NCBI RefSeq assembly: GCF_019264375.1
Contig: NZ_JAHVAI010000001.1
Coordinates: 543,847 to 607,846 of the forward strand
DNA length: 64,000 nt
Reading direction: 5' to 3'
Source of the DNA: Sedimentimonas flavescens
Lineage (GTDB): Bacteria > Pseudomonadota > Alphaproteobacteria > Rhodobacterales > Rhodobacteraceae
Shown: piece by piece, positions 25,720 to 33,416 of the stretch
Layout of the letters: each line of letters starts with the position of its first letter
Numbering within the stretch: the first letter of the stretch is position 1
The notes under the pieces: generated by a model
The model's database searches: none
Told to the model about the DNA's origin: nothing
The model's input: the letters and a program-made list of their open reading frames with translations, nothing else
Translations under genes and position numbers: made by a program

Positions 25720-26897
25720 ATCTTGGCGGCAGCATCACCCGCAAGACGGATCTGCTTGAAGCGGATCAGCGCCGCCAGAAGCAGGACCGCCGAGGAGGCA
25801 AGCATCAGGAAGAACCCGGTCGAAGGATAGCTGTGGGTCGTGAACTGCGCCACCTTGCCGTCGCCAAACACCGTCGGCATGAAGGGCTTGAGCGTGAAGG
25901 CCCCCATCTCGTTGAGGCTATGCCCGTACCACCACAGCCAACCGGCGTATTCCGCAAGGAAGCCCACCGGCAGCGCCATCGGCACCAGCACCAGCAGCCA
26001 GTAGAAGACCGAGCGCGCCGAGAAAGCAGCGAAAACCATCAGCGCCATGAAGGCCAGGATCACGACATAGAGCACCTGCGCGACCGAGCTCATCGTGGCA
26101 ACGAGCGGGTCGTTACGCTCGGGTTCATTGAACCAGCGGGCCAGCGACTTGGCATAGTGCCACTCGAAAACCTGCATGACCGAGCCGCTCCACGCTTCCT
26201 GCTGATCCGTGGGCTTCTTGTTGTTGTCGATGTTGTAGTTGGCGCGCAGGTTGTCGATCAGCGCCTGCTTGTCGCCAGTGCCTGCGACCACCGGCGTTTC
26301 CTTGGCCTCGCTCTCCTCAAGCGATTGCTTGAGCATCTTCACGATCGGCGACAGGTTCGAGTCGTCCACCTTTTCGCCGGAATCCTGCCCCAGCGACACG
26401 ACGAGCCCCTCAAGATAGGCGGTGGTATGTTTCGAGATCCCGTTCTCGCCATGCATCGCCAGCGTCATCCAGGCCGCGACGGCGCCATACCCGACCACCG
26501 ACACGGCGATGCGCGCGTTGCGCCCCGGCGCCGCGAAAGCCAGCAGCATCACCCCCATCATACCGAAGAGGAAGGGCGAATAGGCCTTTTCGACAGGGCC
26601 GCCCGAGGCGATCGGATACATGCCAACATAGTGGTTGATCGTGTCCATCTCGTGGACGCAGTCGAGGGCTTCGTTCTCTTCGACCTCGGTCGAGTCGCGG
26701 ATATCGCAGCCGTTGCGCACCGAGTCCATGTGGAAGAGGATACGGATCCCCTGCGGGAAGGTCGCCTCAGGGTAGTTCGGGGCCGTCAACGACACCCACC
26801 AACCGGGGCTGAAAAAGGAAGCGGCAATGAGGCAAACGGAAATAAGGGTCAGTACGCGGTAAACGATCCCGCGTTTGTCGGTGGCGGCCTTGTCCAT
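25716..26897 (-). CDS. nosB: NosB, membrane protein of clade II nos clusters
   Basis: A 393-residue protein. One helix (14-34) is followed by a periplasmic stretch including DCVHEMDTINHYVGMYPI, two helices (about 107-145), a long hydrophilic loop (150-265) and three C-terminal helices. NosB is found only in clusters of the Sec-exported NosZ type and is needed there for N2O respiration, apparently in place of NosR. Its biochemical action is not settled. It sits between nosC2 and nosD, behind a strong intercistronic hairpin. Confidence 0.85.
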   Translation of the reverse strand: MDKAATDKRGIVYRVLTLISVCLIAASFFSPGWWVSLTAPNYPEATFPQGIRILFHMDSVRNGCDIRDSTEVEENEALDCVHEMDTINHYVGMYPIASGGPVEKAYSPFLFGMMGVMLLAFAAPGRNARIAVSVVGYGAVAAWMTLAMHGENGISKHTTAYLEGLVVSLGQDSGEKVDDSNLSPIVKMLKQSLEESEAKETPVVAGTGDKQALIDNLRANYNIDNNKKPTDQQEAWSGSVMQVFEWHYAKSLARWFNEPERNDPLVATMSSVAQVLYVVILAFMALMVFAAFSARSVFYWLLVLVPMALPVGFLAEYAGWLWWYGHSLNEMGAFTLKPFMPTVFGDGKVAQFTTHSYPSTGFFLMLASSAVLLLAALIRFKQIRLAGDAAAKM

Positions 26898-26927
26898 GGG
26901 TGAGGTCCTGTCAGGCTATGTGGGCAA

Positions 26928-26954
26928 CCGGGCGGGGAAAGCAATCCCGCCCGG
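26928..26954 (-). other. Intercistronic hairpin between nosC2 and nosB
   Basis: Nine perfect base pairs (CCGGGCGGG/CCCGCCCGG) with a nine-base loop lie in the 66-base gap between the two genes. No T-tract follows on the reverse strand, so an RNA-stability or processing element fits better than a terminator. Confidence 0.6.
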
Positions 26955-26963
26955 CGCATGGTC

Positions 26964-27674
26964 TTACCAGTCGAAGTCGGGGTTGACCCAATCCGGATCG
27001 CCGACCAGTTCCGCCGGCGGCTTCAGGCGCGAGACATAGTCGAGCACCGCCAGGGTGTCACGCTCGGTAAAGGTCTGGATCTGCTGCACCATGTCCGGGT
27101 TGGCGTTCCGGCGCTTGCCTTCCTTGATCCACTGATACTGACGCACAAGGTAGTTGTAGTGCTGGCCGTGGATGCGGGGATAGAACTTGTCGTTGTCGCC
27201 TTCGCCGTTCTCACCGTGGCAACGCACGCAGTTGTCCTTGTAAAGCTGCGCACCCAACTCCAGATCGTCGCCCTTGCCGACGCCGTTATTGGGGTTCATC
27301 GGCAGCTTCGAGATATACTCGGCCACGTCCGCGATCGCCTGCGAGCCGCCAATTTCCGAGGGCAGCGCGAAGGGATACATCGTCGGGTTGTCGCGGTTCA
27401 GCGCGCGAATATCGGCGAGCTGCTTGATGATGACGGTGTAGTGCTGCCCCGAGATCTGCGGGAAGGTGCCGTCGTCCAGGCCCCAACCGTTCAGCTGGTG
27501 GCAGGCCGAGCAGACCTCATAGACCTCGATCCCGTTCTCGTAGTTCGGGGTCAGGTGCAGCGCTTCATCCTGTTCACCCCCGCCCTGGTTCCACGACGAG
27601 GTGTCGACAGTGCCCGCAGCCAGCGCGGGCAGTGCCAGCGCGACGAGAGCGGCGGAAAGAAGAGTGGCTTTCAT
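26964..27674 (-). CDS. nosC2: NosC2-like dihaem cytochrome c
   Basis: A 236-residue periplasmic protein with signal peptide MKATLLSAALVALALPALA. The start at 27674 has aagga at good spacing. Two haem c motifs are CSACH (55-59) and CVRCH (149-153), each in a class I cytochrome fold (GQHYTVIIKQLADI; GQHYNYLVRQYQWIKEG). It is predicted to relay electrons to NosZ. The pair of cytochromes after nosZ corresponds to NosC1/NosC2 of clade II clusters, although gene order differs from that of Wolinella. Confidence 0.85.
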   Translation of the reverse strand: MKATLLSAALVALALPALAAGTVDTSSWNQGGGEQDEALHLTPNYENGIEVYEVCSACHQLNGWGLDDGTFPQISGQHYTVIIKQLADIRALNRDNPTMYPFALPSEIGGSQAIADVAEYISKLPMNPNNGVGKGDDLELGAQLYKDNCVRCHGENGEGDNDKFYPRIHGQHYNYLVRQYQWIKEGKRRNANPDMVQQIQTFTERDTLAVLDYVSRLKPPAELVGDPDWVNPDFDW

Positions 27675-27685
27675 GGCTGGTCCTT

Positions 27686-28336
27686 TCATTTTGCGGAACG
27701 GTCGATCTGCGACAGCCAGGTGGCGATGACAGAAATGTCTTCGTCCGAGGCCTTCTTGATCGTGCCAAACATCAGCTTCGACTGACCGTTGACGCGCACC
27801 TTGTCGCGCATCTCGGTCATCGCGCGGATGAGGTAGTCGCGGTTCAAACCGGCGACGAAGGGATAATTCTTGCTGGTAGGCTTGCTGCCTTCGGCGCCGT
27901 GGCACGACTTGCAACCAAGCGAGTTGAACGCCTTTTCACCCGCAGCGAGCGTCTCGGCATCGGGCGGGGGGTCCAGCGGCTTGGGCGCGCCGGGCGCTTG
28001 ATCGGCCAGATATTTGGAGACCTTCTTCAGATCGTCGTCGGTCACCAGATGCATGACATCGATCATGCCCTGCACGAAAGGATGGCCCGTCGTCTCGTCA
28101 ACGGTCCCCAGGCGCTTACCCGCCTTGATATCCTTGAGCTGCTGCAGCAGGTATTTCTCATTCTGACCGGCCAGCGCGGGATAGGTCATCACCGGCTTGG
28201 CGCCCTTCATGCCATGGCAGGCCATGCAGGACTTGGTCATGTAAATCTTCTTGCCCTCGTCCGGGCCTTCAGCGAGTGCGGGCATTGCGACGCACGTAAG
28301 CGCCGCGGCGAGAAGGCTGTTCAAGATGGGACGCAT
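27686..28336 (-). CDS. nosC1: NosC1-like dihaem cytochrome c
   Basis: A 216-residue periplasmic protein with signal MRPILNSLLAAALTCVAMPALA. Haem c motifs CMACH (37-41) and CKSCH (142-146) lie in two class I cytochrome domains. The sequence is related to the following nosC2 (both have a YLLQQL/YLVRQY-like helix after the first haem) and to c4-type cytochromes. It starts 66 bases beyond nosZ, after a strong hairpin, and probably passes electrons to the NosZ CuA site. Confidence 0.87.
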   Translation of the reverse strand: MRPILNSLLAAALTCVAMPALAEGPDEGKKIYMTKSCMACHGMKGAKPVMTYPALAGQNEKYLLQQLKDIKAGKRLGTVDETTGHPFVQGMIDVMHLVTDDDLKKVSKYLADQAPGAPKPLDPPPDAETLAAGEKAFNSLGCKSCHGAEGSKPTSKNYPFVAGLNRDYLIRAMTEMRDKVRVNGQSKLMFGTIKKASDEDISVIATWLSQIDRSAK

Positions 28337-28368
28337 TGGCGCAATCCTCGTATCTGGCAGGGAAGAAG

Positions 28369-28393
28369 GCGGCGGCCCTGATGGCCGCCGCCC
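28369..28393 (-). terminator. Strong hairpin after nosZ
   Basis: Ten perfect base pairs (GGCGGCGGCC/GGCCGCCGCC) with a five-base loop lie 9 bases past the nosZ stop, followed on the reverse strand by TTCTTCCC. This could end part of the transcription or protect the nosZ message, giving more nosZ than downstream genes. Confidence 0.65.
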
Positions 28394-28402
28394 AGGATCA
28401 CG

Positions 28403-30688
28403 TCACTGCTTCACAGCGCCATGCTCATCCAGGAAGTTCTTGGCGCGCAGACCGATATCGGCGGCTTTAACCTGGTACTGCCACCACTGACCGGCCCAGA
28501 GGGTCGCGTTCTGCCAGTCTTCCTTCTCGGCTGCGGCTTCGGCCTTGGCCTTGGCCTCAGCGGCGAAGTTCAGCTGGTCGGTCGCGTCTTCCACCAGCGA
28601 GACAACTTCCGGGAAGTCCTTGAAGTTGCGCTCGGTGATGTAGGTCACGACCGAGTCGATGACTTCCTGCGTCGCCACGTTGTTCGCGGTCTGCTTGTCG
28701 TAGTCATCCTTGCTGTAGGTCTGACCCTCGGTCACAGCACCGGCCTCTTCGACGTAGCCCTTCGGACGCACGGCCAGGAAGCCGGTCATCTCGAGGTGCA
28801 GCGCCGAGCAGAACTCGGTGCAGTAGTACGAGAAGACACCGGGTTTGTCGGCGACGATCTTCGCGGTCGCGGTCTTGCCGGGTTCAAGCGACAAGTTGAC
28901 GTTGTAGGTCGAAACCGAGAAGCCGTGGGTTTCGTCTTCTGCACGCTCGGAGTTGGTGATGATGAACTCGACGGTGTCGCCTTCGTTCACTTCCACGATT
29001 TCCGGGGTGAAGTGCGAACGGATCGCGGTCATGTAGACCTTGACGTTCGTGCCGTCACGCTCGATGCGCTCCTGGCCCGGACGCACCGCGCCTTCGTGCC
29101 GTTCGCCCGTGCGCGAGTTGGTACCGTACTTGTAGCGGACCAGCGGCTGGAGCTTCTCGGCCGAGATGGCGGTGGCGTAGTGGGGTTCACCCAGCGGCAC
29201 CGGCATATCGTAGAGCAGTTCCATCTTGTCGCCCGAGATATCGATCAGCTGGTGGTTCTGCGGATGCAGCGGGCCCACGGGGTTGAACCGGTCGATCGCC
29301 AGTTTGTTCAGGGCGATCAGGTATTTACCCTTCGGATTGACGGTCTCGCCTTCCATCGCCACGAGGTGGCCGATGTTGTAGTGGATCGAGATCTTGTCGA
29401 GCACCTTGCCTTCGCAATAGTCCCACTTGGCAACCTGGCTGTCCACGTAGAGCGAGGTGTAGACGACGCAAGGCTTGCTGTCATACTGGGTATGCAGCGG
29501 ACCAAGGCCGAGCGGCACCTGCGTGTGGATCGCGTCTTCCATGGCGATCACGGGAATACCATAGGGGTCCGTGCCGCTGAACTTGCCGGCATCGATCGAA
29601 GCCTTGATCTTCTCGAACGAGTAGACCGAACCCTGCGTGTCGAGCTTGCCGCCGACGATGATGTATTTCCCGTCGGGCGAAACGTCCACGCCGTGCGGCG
29701 ATTTCGGTTCGGCGACAAGGTACACCAGGCCCTCGGCGATCGCGGTTTCCATGCTGATGACCGGGTGGTCATTGATCATGGTAACCTTGCCGGCCTTGTA
29801 GACCTCTTCTGCCTTCTTCCAGTTGATGATGTGCAGATAGTCGGTGTCGTTTTGCGAGCAGCCGGCCTCGAAGGGCGGACGGCCCGACTCGATGCCGCCG
29901 ACATAGCGTTCGGCGCAGAACGAGTTGGTGAACGACCAGCCATCCGACACGAGCTTACCGGCGTCAGACAAGTCCTGGCTGTAGGGCGGCAGTTCGATCG
30001 AGAACGAGTTCTCGGGCTCGATGCGGCCTTTTTCGCGGTTGAACTTCCAGTAGGTGACAGCACCGCGGAACTTTTCGTTGAACTGCGACAGCGGCGCATA
30101 GCCGCGGCCCAGAACGCCCGGATACTGCGCGGCCTCGATCACGTATTCCGAGTTCGGGGTCACGAAGGTGCCGCCGTGTTCGGATTGCAGGATCGGGTTG
30201 ACGACGATCTGCTGGGTTTCGAAGTCATGCAGCGAGATCACGCCGACGCGCGGAGCCGACTTGTCGTTGATGAACAGGTATTCGCCATCGACGTCGCCGT
30301 TGGTCTCGGTGATCGCCGGGTGGTGGGTATCGCCCCACTGGATTTCCCGCCCGTCGATCTTGCCCTGCTCGAGGATCGCTTTCGATTCCTCGTCGAAGCC
30401 GTAGCCCTGCCACGGTTCGGGCGTGAACACCGAGACGTATTTCAGAATACGCATGGACGGCACGCCATAGACCATGACCTGGCCCGATTGACCGCCCGAG
30501 GAGAACACGATGAACTCATCGCGCCCGCCGGTCGGGGTGTAGGTTTTCGCCGCGGAGACCAGATCCTGCTGGGTCAGGCCGCGCCGCGCCATCACCTCGT
30601 CGAGCGTTTCCGCAGAAGCGCTCATAGCCATGCTCATGGCCACGATTCCCGTCGTGGCAAGCAGGCGCTTGTGAATGGTCTTGACCAT
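28403..30688 (-). CDS. nosZ: NosZ, nitrous oxide reductase (Sec-exported, clade II type)
   Basis: A 761-residue periplasmic enzyme reducing N2O to N2. The signal MVKTIHKRLLATTGIVAMSMA lacks a twin arginine, unlike clade I NosZ of most alphaproteobacteria. CuZ histidines appear in GDTHHPAITE, SPHGVDV, GLGPLHTQYD, YNIGHLVAM and GEPHYA. The CuA site is C623, C627, H631 and M634 (CTEFCSALHLEM) with an upstream histidine in DETHGFSV. After CuA the protein continues for 117 mostly helical, haem-free residues (645-761), where some clade II relatives carry a cytochrome domain. An NNR-like site lies 114 bases upstream of the start. Confidence 0.96.
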   Translation of the reverse strand: MVKTIHKRLLATTGIVAMSMAMSASAETLDEVMARRGLTQQDLVSAAKTYTPTGGRDEFIVFSSGGQSGQVMVYGVPSMRILKYVSVFTPEPWQGYGFDEESKAILEQGKIDGREIQWGDTHHPAITETNGDVDGEYLFINDKSAPRVGVISLHDFETQQIVVNPILQSEHGGTFVTPNSEYVIEAAQYPGVLGRGYAPLSQFNEKFRGAVTYWKFNREKGRIEPENSFSIELPPYSQDLSDAGKLVSDGWSFTNSFCAERYVGGIESGRPPFEAGCSQNDTDYLHIINWKKAEEVYKAGKVTMINDHPVISMETAIAEGLVYLVAEPKSPHGVDVSPDGKYIIVGGKLDTQGSVYSFEKIKASIDAGKFSGTDPYGIPVIAMEDAIHTQVPLGLGPLHTQYDSKPCVVYTSLYVDSQVAKWDYCEGKVLDKISIHYNIGHLVAMEGETVNPKGKYLIALNKLAIDRFNPVGPLHPQNHQLIDISGDKMELLYDMPVPLGEPHYATAISAEKLQPLVRYKYGTNSRTGERHEGAVRPGQERIERDGTNVKVYMTAIRSHFTPEIVEVNEGDTVEFIITNSERAEDETHGFSVSTYNVNLSLEPGKTATAKIVADKPGVFSYYCTEFCSALHLEMTGFLAVRPKGYVEEAGAVTEGQTYSKDDYDKQTANNVATQEVIDSVVTYITERNFKDFPEVVSLVEDATDQLNFAAEAKAKAEAAAEKEDWQNATLWAGQWWQYQVKAADIGLRAKNFLDEHGAVKQ

Positions 30689-30795
30689 TGTTTGCCCTCG
30701 CTTTCGAGCCGTTTGCGTTGGACGCGTTTCCCGATGACGCAGACGGCCCGTAAGCTGCGCCGCGACTCTCTTCACATGTAGGTGAGGGAGTCGCC

Positions 30796-30809
30796 TTGAC
30801 ATATGTTAA
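30796..30809. promoter_or_regulatory. NNR-type site between nosZ and pcuAC
   Basis: TTGACatatGTTAA, one base from a perfect palindrome, centred about 114 bases from the nosZ start and 86 bases from the pcuAC start. It could serve either or both of the divergent units. Confidence 0.65.
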
Positions 30810-30887
30810 GGCTTGAATACCAGTTTGGACGCAGGTTGTCGGCGAGGCACCTGATATGCCTCGATCATTCCGGAAAAGAGGCCCCCG

Positions 30888-31343
30888 ATGAAACGACGTT
30901 CCGCGATCTTTGGCTGCGCAATGATGCTTGTTCTTGCGCCAATTGGCGCCCTCGCACAGGAGGCAACCGCGCCCGGGCTTGAGATTTCGGGCGGTTTTAT
31001 GCGCGCATCGCCCATGGTTGCGGCCGCTGGAGCGGGTTTCATGACCATCCGCTCGACCGGCCCCGAGGACCGGCTTGTAGCTTTCCGCTCGCCCGCCTGC
31101 ACCCAACCCGAACTGCACACCCACGTGCATGACAACGGCATGATGCGGATGCGTCAGGTTGACGCAATCGACATTCCCGCGGGCGGCGAGGCGGTACTCC
31201 AGCCCGGCGGGCTGCACCTGATGTTCATCAATCTGACCGAAACGCTGGAAGAAGGCGCGCAGGTGCCCGTCACTCTGGTCTTCGAAAAGGCGGGCGAGGT
31301 TGCGATCGAACTGCCCGTCAAGCGTGCGGGTGCGATGAACTGA
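30888..31343 (+). CDS. PCu(A)C periplasmic copper chaperone
   Basis: A 151-residue protein with signal MKRRSAIFGCAMMLVLAPIGALA. The copper motif H-x10-M-x21-H-x-M is complete: H77, M88, H110 and M112. PCu(A)C proteins bind Cu(I) in the periplasm and hand it to CuA sites or to Sco. It is divergent from nosZ, with an NNR-type site in between, and ends at a strong terminator. A copper supply to NosZ is the likely role. Confidence 0.92.
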   Translation: MKRRSAIFGCAMMLVLAPIGALAQEATAPGLEISGGFMRASPMVAAAGAGFMTIRSTGPEDRLVAFRSPACTQPELHTHVHDNGMMRMRQVDAIDIPAGGEAVLQPGGLHLMFINLTETLEEGAQVPVTLVFEKAGEVAIELPVKRAGAMN

Positions 31344-31369
31344 GTCCCTGCGGTTCAAGCATCCCTCGG

Positions 31370-31403
31370 GGGCCACCGGGCGTTCGGTGGCCCTTTCCTT
31401 TTG
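31370..31403 (+). terminator. Terminator of pcuAC
   Basis: Nine-base-pair stem GGGCCACCG/CGGTGGCCC with a six-base loop, followed by TTTCCTTTTG, 27 bases after the pcuAC stop and before the convergent menA stop. Confidence 0.85.
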
Positions 31404-31412
31404 CGCATCGGC

Positions 31413-32306
31413 TCAGGCGGCGATGACGCCGATCAGCAGCAGCATCTGGAACAGCGCGGTCTGCGCGATCAGCCGGTTCAGCCGCGCCGAGATCGGCCAG
31501 TGCCACATCGCATGGCCGAGCCAAAGTGCAAGCAGCCCCGCGGGAGCCAGCGTCAGCGCGGGCCGAAGCCAGGCCGCCACCGCCAGCGCGCCCAGCAGGA
31601 AGGCGAAATACACCAGCCGCGAGGGGCGGTCGCCGATCACGATAGCCAGCGTGCGGCGCCCGGCGCGCGCGTCCTGCGCCCGGTCGCGGTGGTTATTGAG
31701 CATCAGAACCGCCGCGCCCGGCAGACCGATCATCGCCCCAAGCGCCAGCGTCTGCGGCGCAAGCGGCGCAACACCTTGCAGCCAGGCCGTGCCCGAAACC
31801 GCCACGAGCCCAAAGAACAGGATCACCAGCGCCTCGCCAAAGGGCAGGCCCGACATCGGGTAGGGCCCCATCGAGTAGAGATAGCCGAAGGCCAGCGACG
31901 CAAGCCCGATCGCCACGATGGGCCAGCCGCCAAGCGCTGTCAGGTAAAGCCCTGCAAGCACGGCGACACCAAAGGCCGCCAGTGCCCCGCGCCGCACCTG
32001 AGGCGCTTTCAGCAGCCCAAGTGCGGTCATGCGCGGCGGGCCAAGCCGGTCGTCGCGATCCACGCCGCGCTCGGCATCGGCGGCATCGTTCCACAGGTTG
32101 GTGCCGATCTGGATCGCGGCCGCGGCCAGCATCGCCGCCAGCGTCACATCGGGCCGCCACAGCCCCTGCCCCGCCGCCAGCCAGCTTCCGGCCAACACCG
32201 GCATCAGCGACAGGCTGACCGTCTTGAACCGCGCCGCCATGATCCAGAGCGCCGGGCGCGGCAGGCTTGCAAGGCGCTCTCTGACGTCGGACATGCTTTG
32301 GGTCAT
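31413..32306 (-). CDS. menA: MenA-type 1,4-dihydroxy-2-naphthoate prenyltransferase
   Basis: A 297-residue UbiA-superfamily membrane protein with eight to nine helices. The first aspartate motif is N70-LWND-AAD followed by DRDDRLGPPR (83-92), the MenA form of the motif. The second is NNHRDRAQDARAGRRTLAI. MenA attaches the isoprenoid tail to dihydroxynaphthoate, giving demethylmenaquinol. Its start overlaps menG (ATGA). No other men gene is in the window, so the naphthoate precursor would have to come from elsewhere. A prenyltransferase for another aromatic substrate cannot be excluded. Confidence 0.8.
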   Translation of the reverse strand: MTQSMSDVRERLASLPRPALWIMAARFKTVSLSLMPVLAGSWLAAGQGLWRPDVTLAAMLAAAAIQIGTNLWNDAADAERGVDRDDRLGPPRMTALGLLKAPQVRRGALAAFGVAVLAGLYLTALGGWPIVAIGLASLAFGYLYSMGPYPMSGLPFGEALVILFFGLVAVSGTAWLQGVAPLAPQTLALGAMIGLPGAAVLMLNNHRDRAQDARAGRRTLAIVIGDRPSRLVYFAFLLGALAVAAWLRPALTLAPAGLLALWLGHAMWHWPISARLNRLIAQTALFQMLLLIGVIAA

Positions 32307-33058
32307 TGCGGTTTCTTCGCTATCTGCATCCGGGCCACGCCAAAGACGAAGGCGCGTTCCTCAACCAGCTCCAGCCCGGCGGCGGCAATCTCGCGCGCCA
32401 TGTCCTGCCGCGCGGGGAAGCGCTCGATCGACTCGACAAGATATTGGTAGGCGCCCTGGTCGCGCGCCACAAGGGCGCCAAGCCGCGGGATCACATGGCG
32501 CGCGTGAACGCCATAGAAAGGGGCAAACCACGGATCTGGCTTGGAAAATTCCAGCAGCACCAGATGCCCGCCCGGCGCCAGCACCCGTGCAACCTCGCGC
32601 AGGCCCTGTGCCGGATCGCTCATGTTGCGCAGCCCGAACGAGAGCGTCACCATCGCGACCGACGCCGGGGACAGGGGCAGATCCTCGCCCGCCGCCTGAA
32701 GATATTCGAGCGCATCCCCCGCCCGCTCGCGCGCAACGCCCAGCATCCCCGCCGAAGGGTCGGTCACGATGATGCGCCGCCCGGGCAGAGCCGCCCGCAG
32801 CGCAATCGCGAGATCGCCGGTGCCGCCCGCAAGATCGACGATCGGCGCCTCGCCCGGCTGAAGATGATGCAGCGCGCGGGAAATCACCTTGCGCTTCCAC
32901 AGCCGATGTGTGCCGAAGCTCATCAAGTCGTTCATCAGGTCGTAGCGCGGGGCGATGCGATCAAACAGCGCTCGGACCTCGTCGCGACGGATTTCCTCGG
33001 CAACGCTTTGTTCGCCGAAGCTGGTCCGCAGATCATCAAGTTGGCTTGCGCGCGGCAT
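32303..33058 (-). CDS. menG: UbiE/MenG-family quinone C-methyltransferase
   Basis: A 251-residue SAM methyltransferase starting MPRASQLDDLRTSFGEQ at 33058, with aaggac upstream. RYDLMNDLMSFGTHRLWKR, the SAM motif VDLAGGTGDLA and FGLRNM are diagnostic for UbiE/MenG, which methylates demethylmenaquinol (and in many bacteria the ubiquinol precursor). Overlap with menA points to menaquinone. A housekeeping ubiE is expected elsewhere in a ubiquinone-using genome, so this copy may be specialised. An NNR-like site is centred about 72 bases upstream. Confidence 0.85.
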   Translation of the reverse strand: MPRASQLDDLRTSFGEQSVAEEIRRDEVRALFDRIAPRYDLMNDLMSFGTHRLWKRKVISRALHHLQPGEAPIVDLAGGTGDLAIALRAALPGRRIIVTDPSAGMLGVARERAGDALEYLQAAGEDLPLSPASVAMVTLSFGLRNMSDPAQGLREVARVLAPGGHLVLLEFSKPDPWFAPFYGVHARHVIPRLGALVARDQGAYQYLVESIERFPARQDMAREIAAAGLELVEERAFVFGVARMQIAKKPQ

Positions 33059-33122
33059 CGTCCTGTCCTTCGGTGAATCGTCGTTTCCGCGCACAGGCTA
33101 TTGCCCGACGCGGATCGTTTCT

Positions 33123-33136
33123 TTGACTTTTCTCAA
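33123..33136. promoter_or_regulatory. NNR-like site upstream of menG-menA
   Basis: TTGACttttCTCAA has a perfect left half-site and one mismatch in the right (CTCAA for GTCAA). Its centre lies 72 bases from the menG start, the same spacing as the nirS, nirE and norC sites (70, 68 and 72). Confidence 0.5.
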
Positions 33137-33143
33137 CAGGGGT

Positions 33144-33416
33144 TCAGCGGCGCCCTTCGGCTTCGTCGATCAGGCCCTTGACCCATTTCGCCGCCAGCCA
33201 GGTCGCCGGGACGCCAAGCGGGATCGAGACCCACAGCGCGGTCAGCGGCGGGATCGCGGGCAGGCCAAGGCGCTGCCACATCAGCCCCAGAAGATAGAGG
33301 TTGATCGCCACCGCTGCCGCCGTGAACGGATAGAGCAGGATCGCCAGCCGGCTCAGCCGCGGGCCCGCGGGCTCAGTGGCTGGTTCCGGCTTCGAAGCTG
33401 ATCTTGTTCCAGACAT
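33144..33416 (-). CDS. Small two-helix membrane protein after nirN
   Basis: A 90-residue protein. A short hydrophilic N-terminus ([18 protein letters not shown]) is followed by two hydrophobic helices (about 25-48 and 55-75). The start codon lies 44 bases inside the 3' end of nirN in another frame; a later non-ATG start is possible. I do not recognise a named family. Its place as last gene of the nirE-N operon suggests a role near the haem d1 or nitrite reductase pathway. Confidence 0.65.
   Translation of the reverse strand: MSGTRSASKPEPATEPAGPRLSRLAILLYPFTAAAVAINLYLLGLMWQRLGLPAIPPLTALWVSIPLGVPATWLAAKWVKGLIDEAEGRR

Noticed and set aside
28421..30781. A 786-codon open frame antisense to nosZ
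   Set aside because: Same explanation; nosZ on the opposite strand is certain from its copper motifs.
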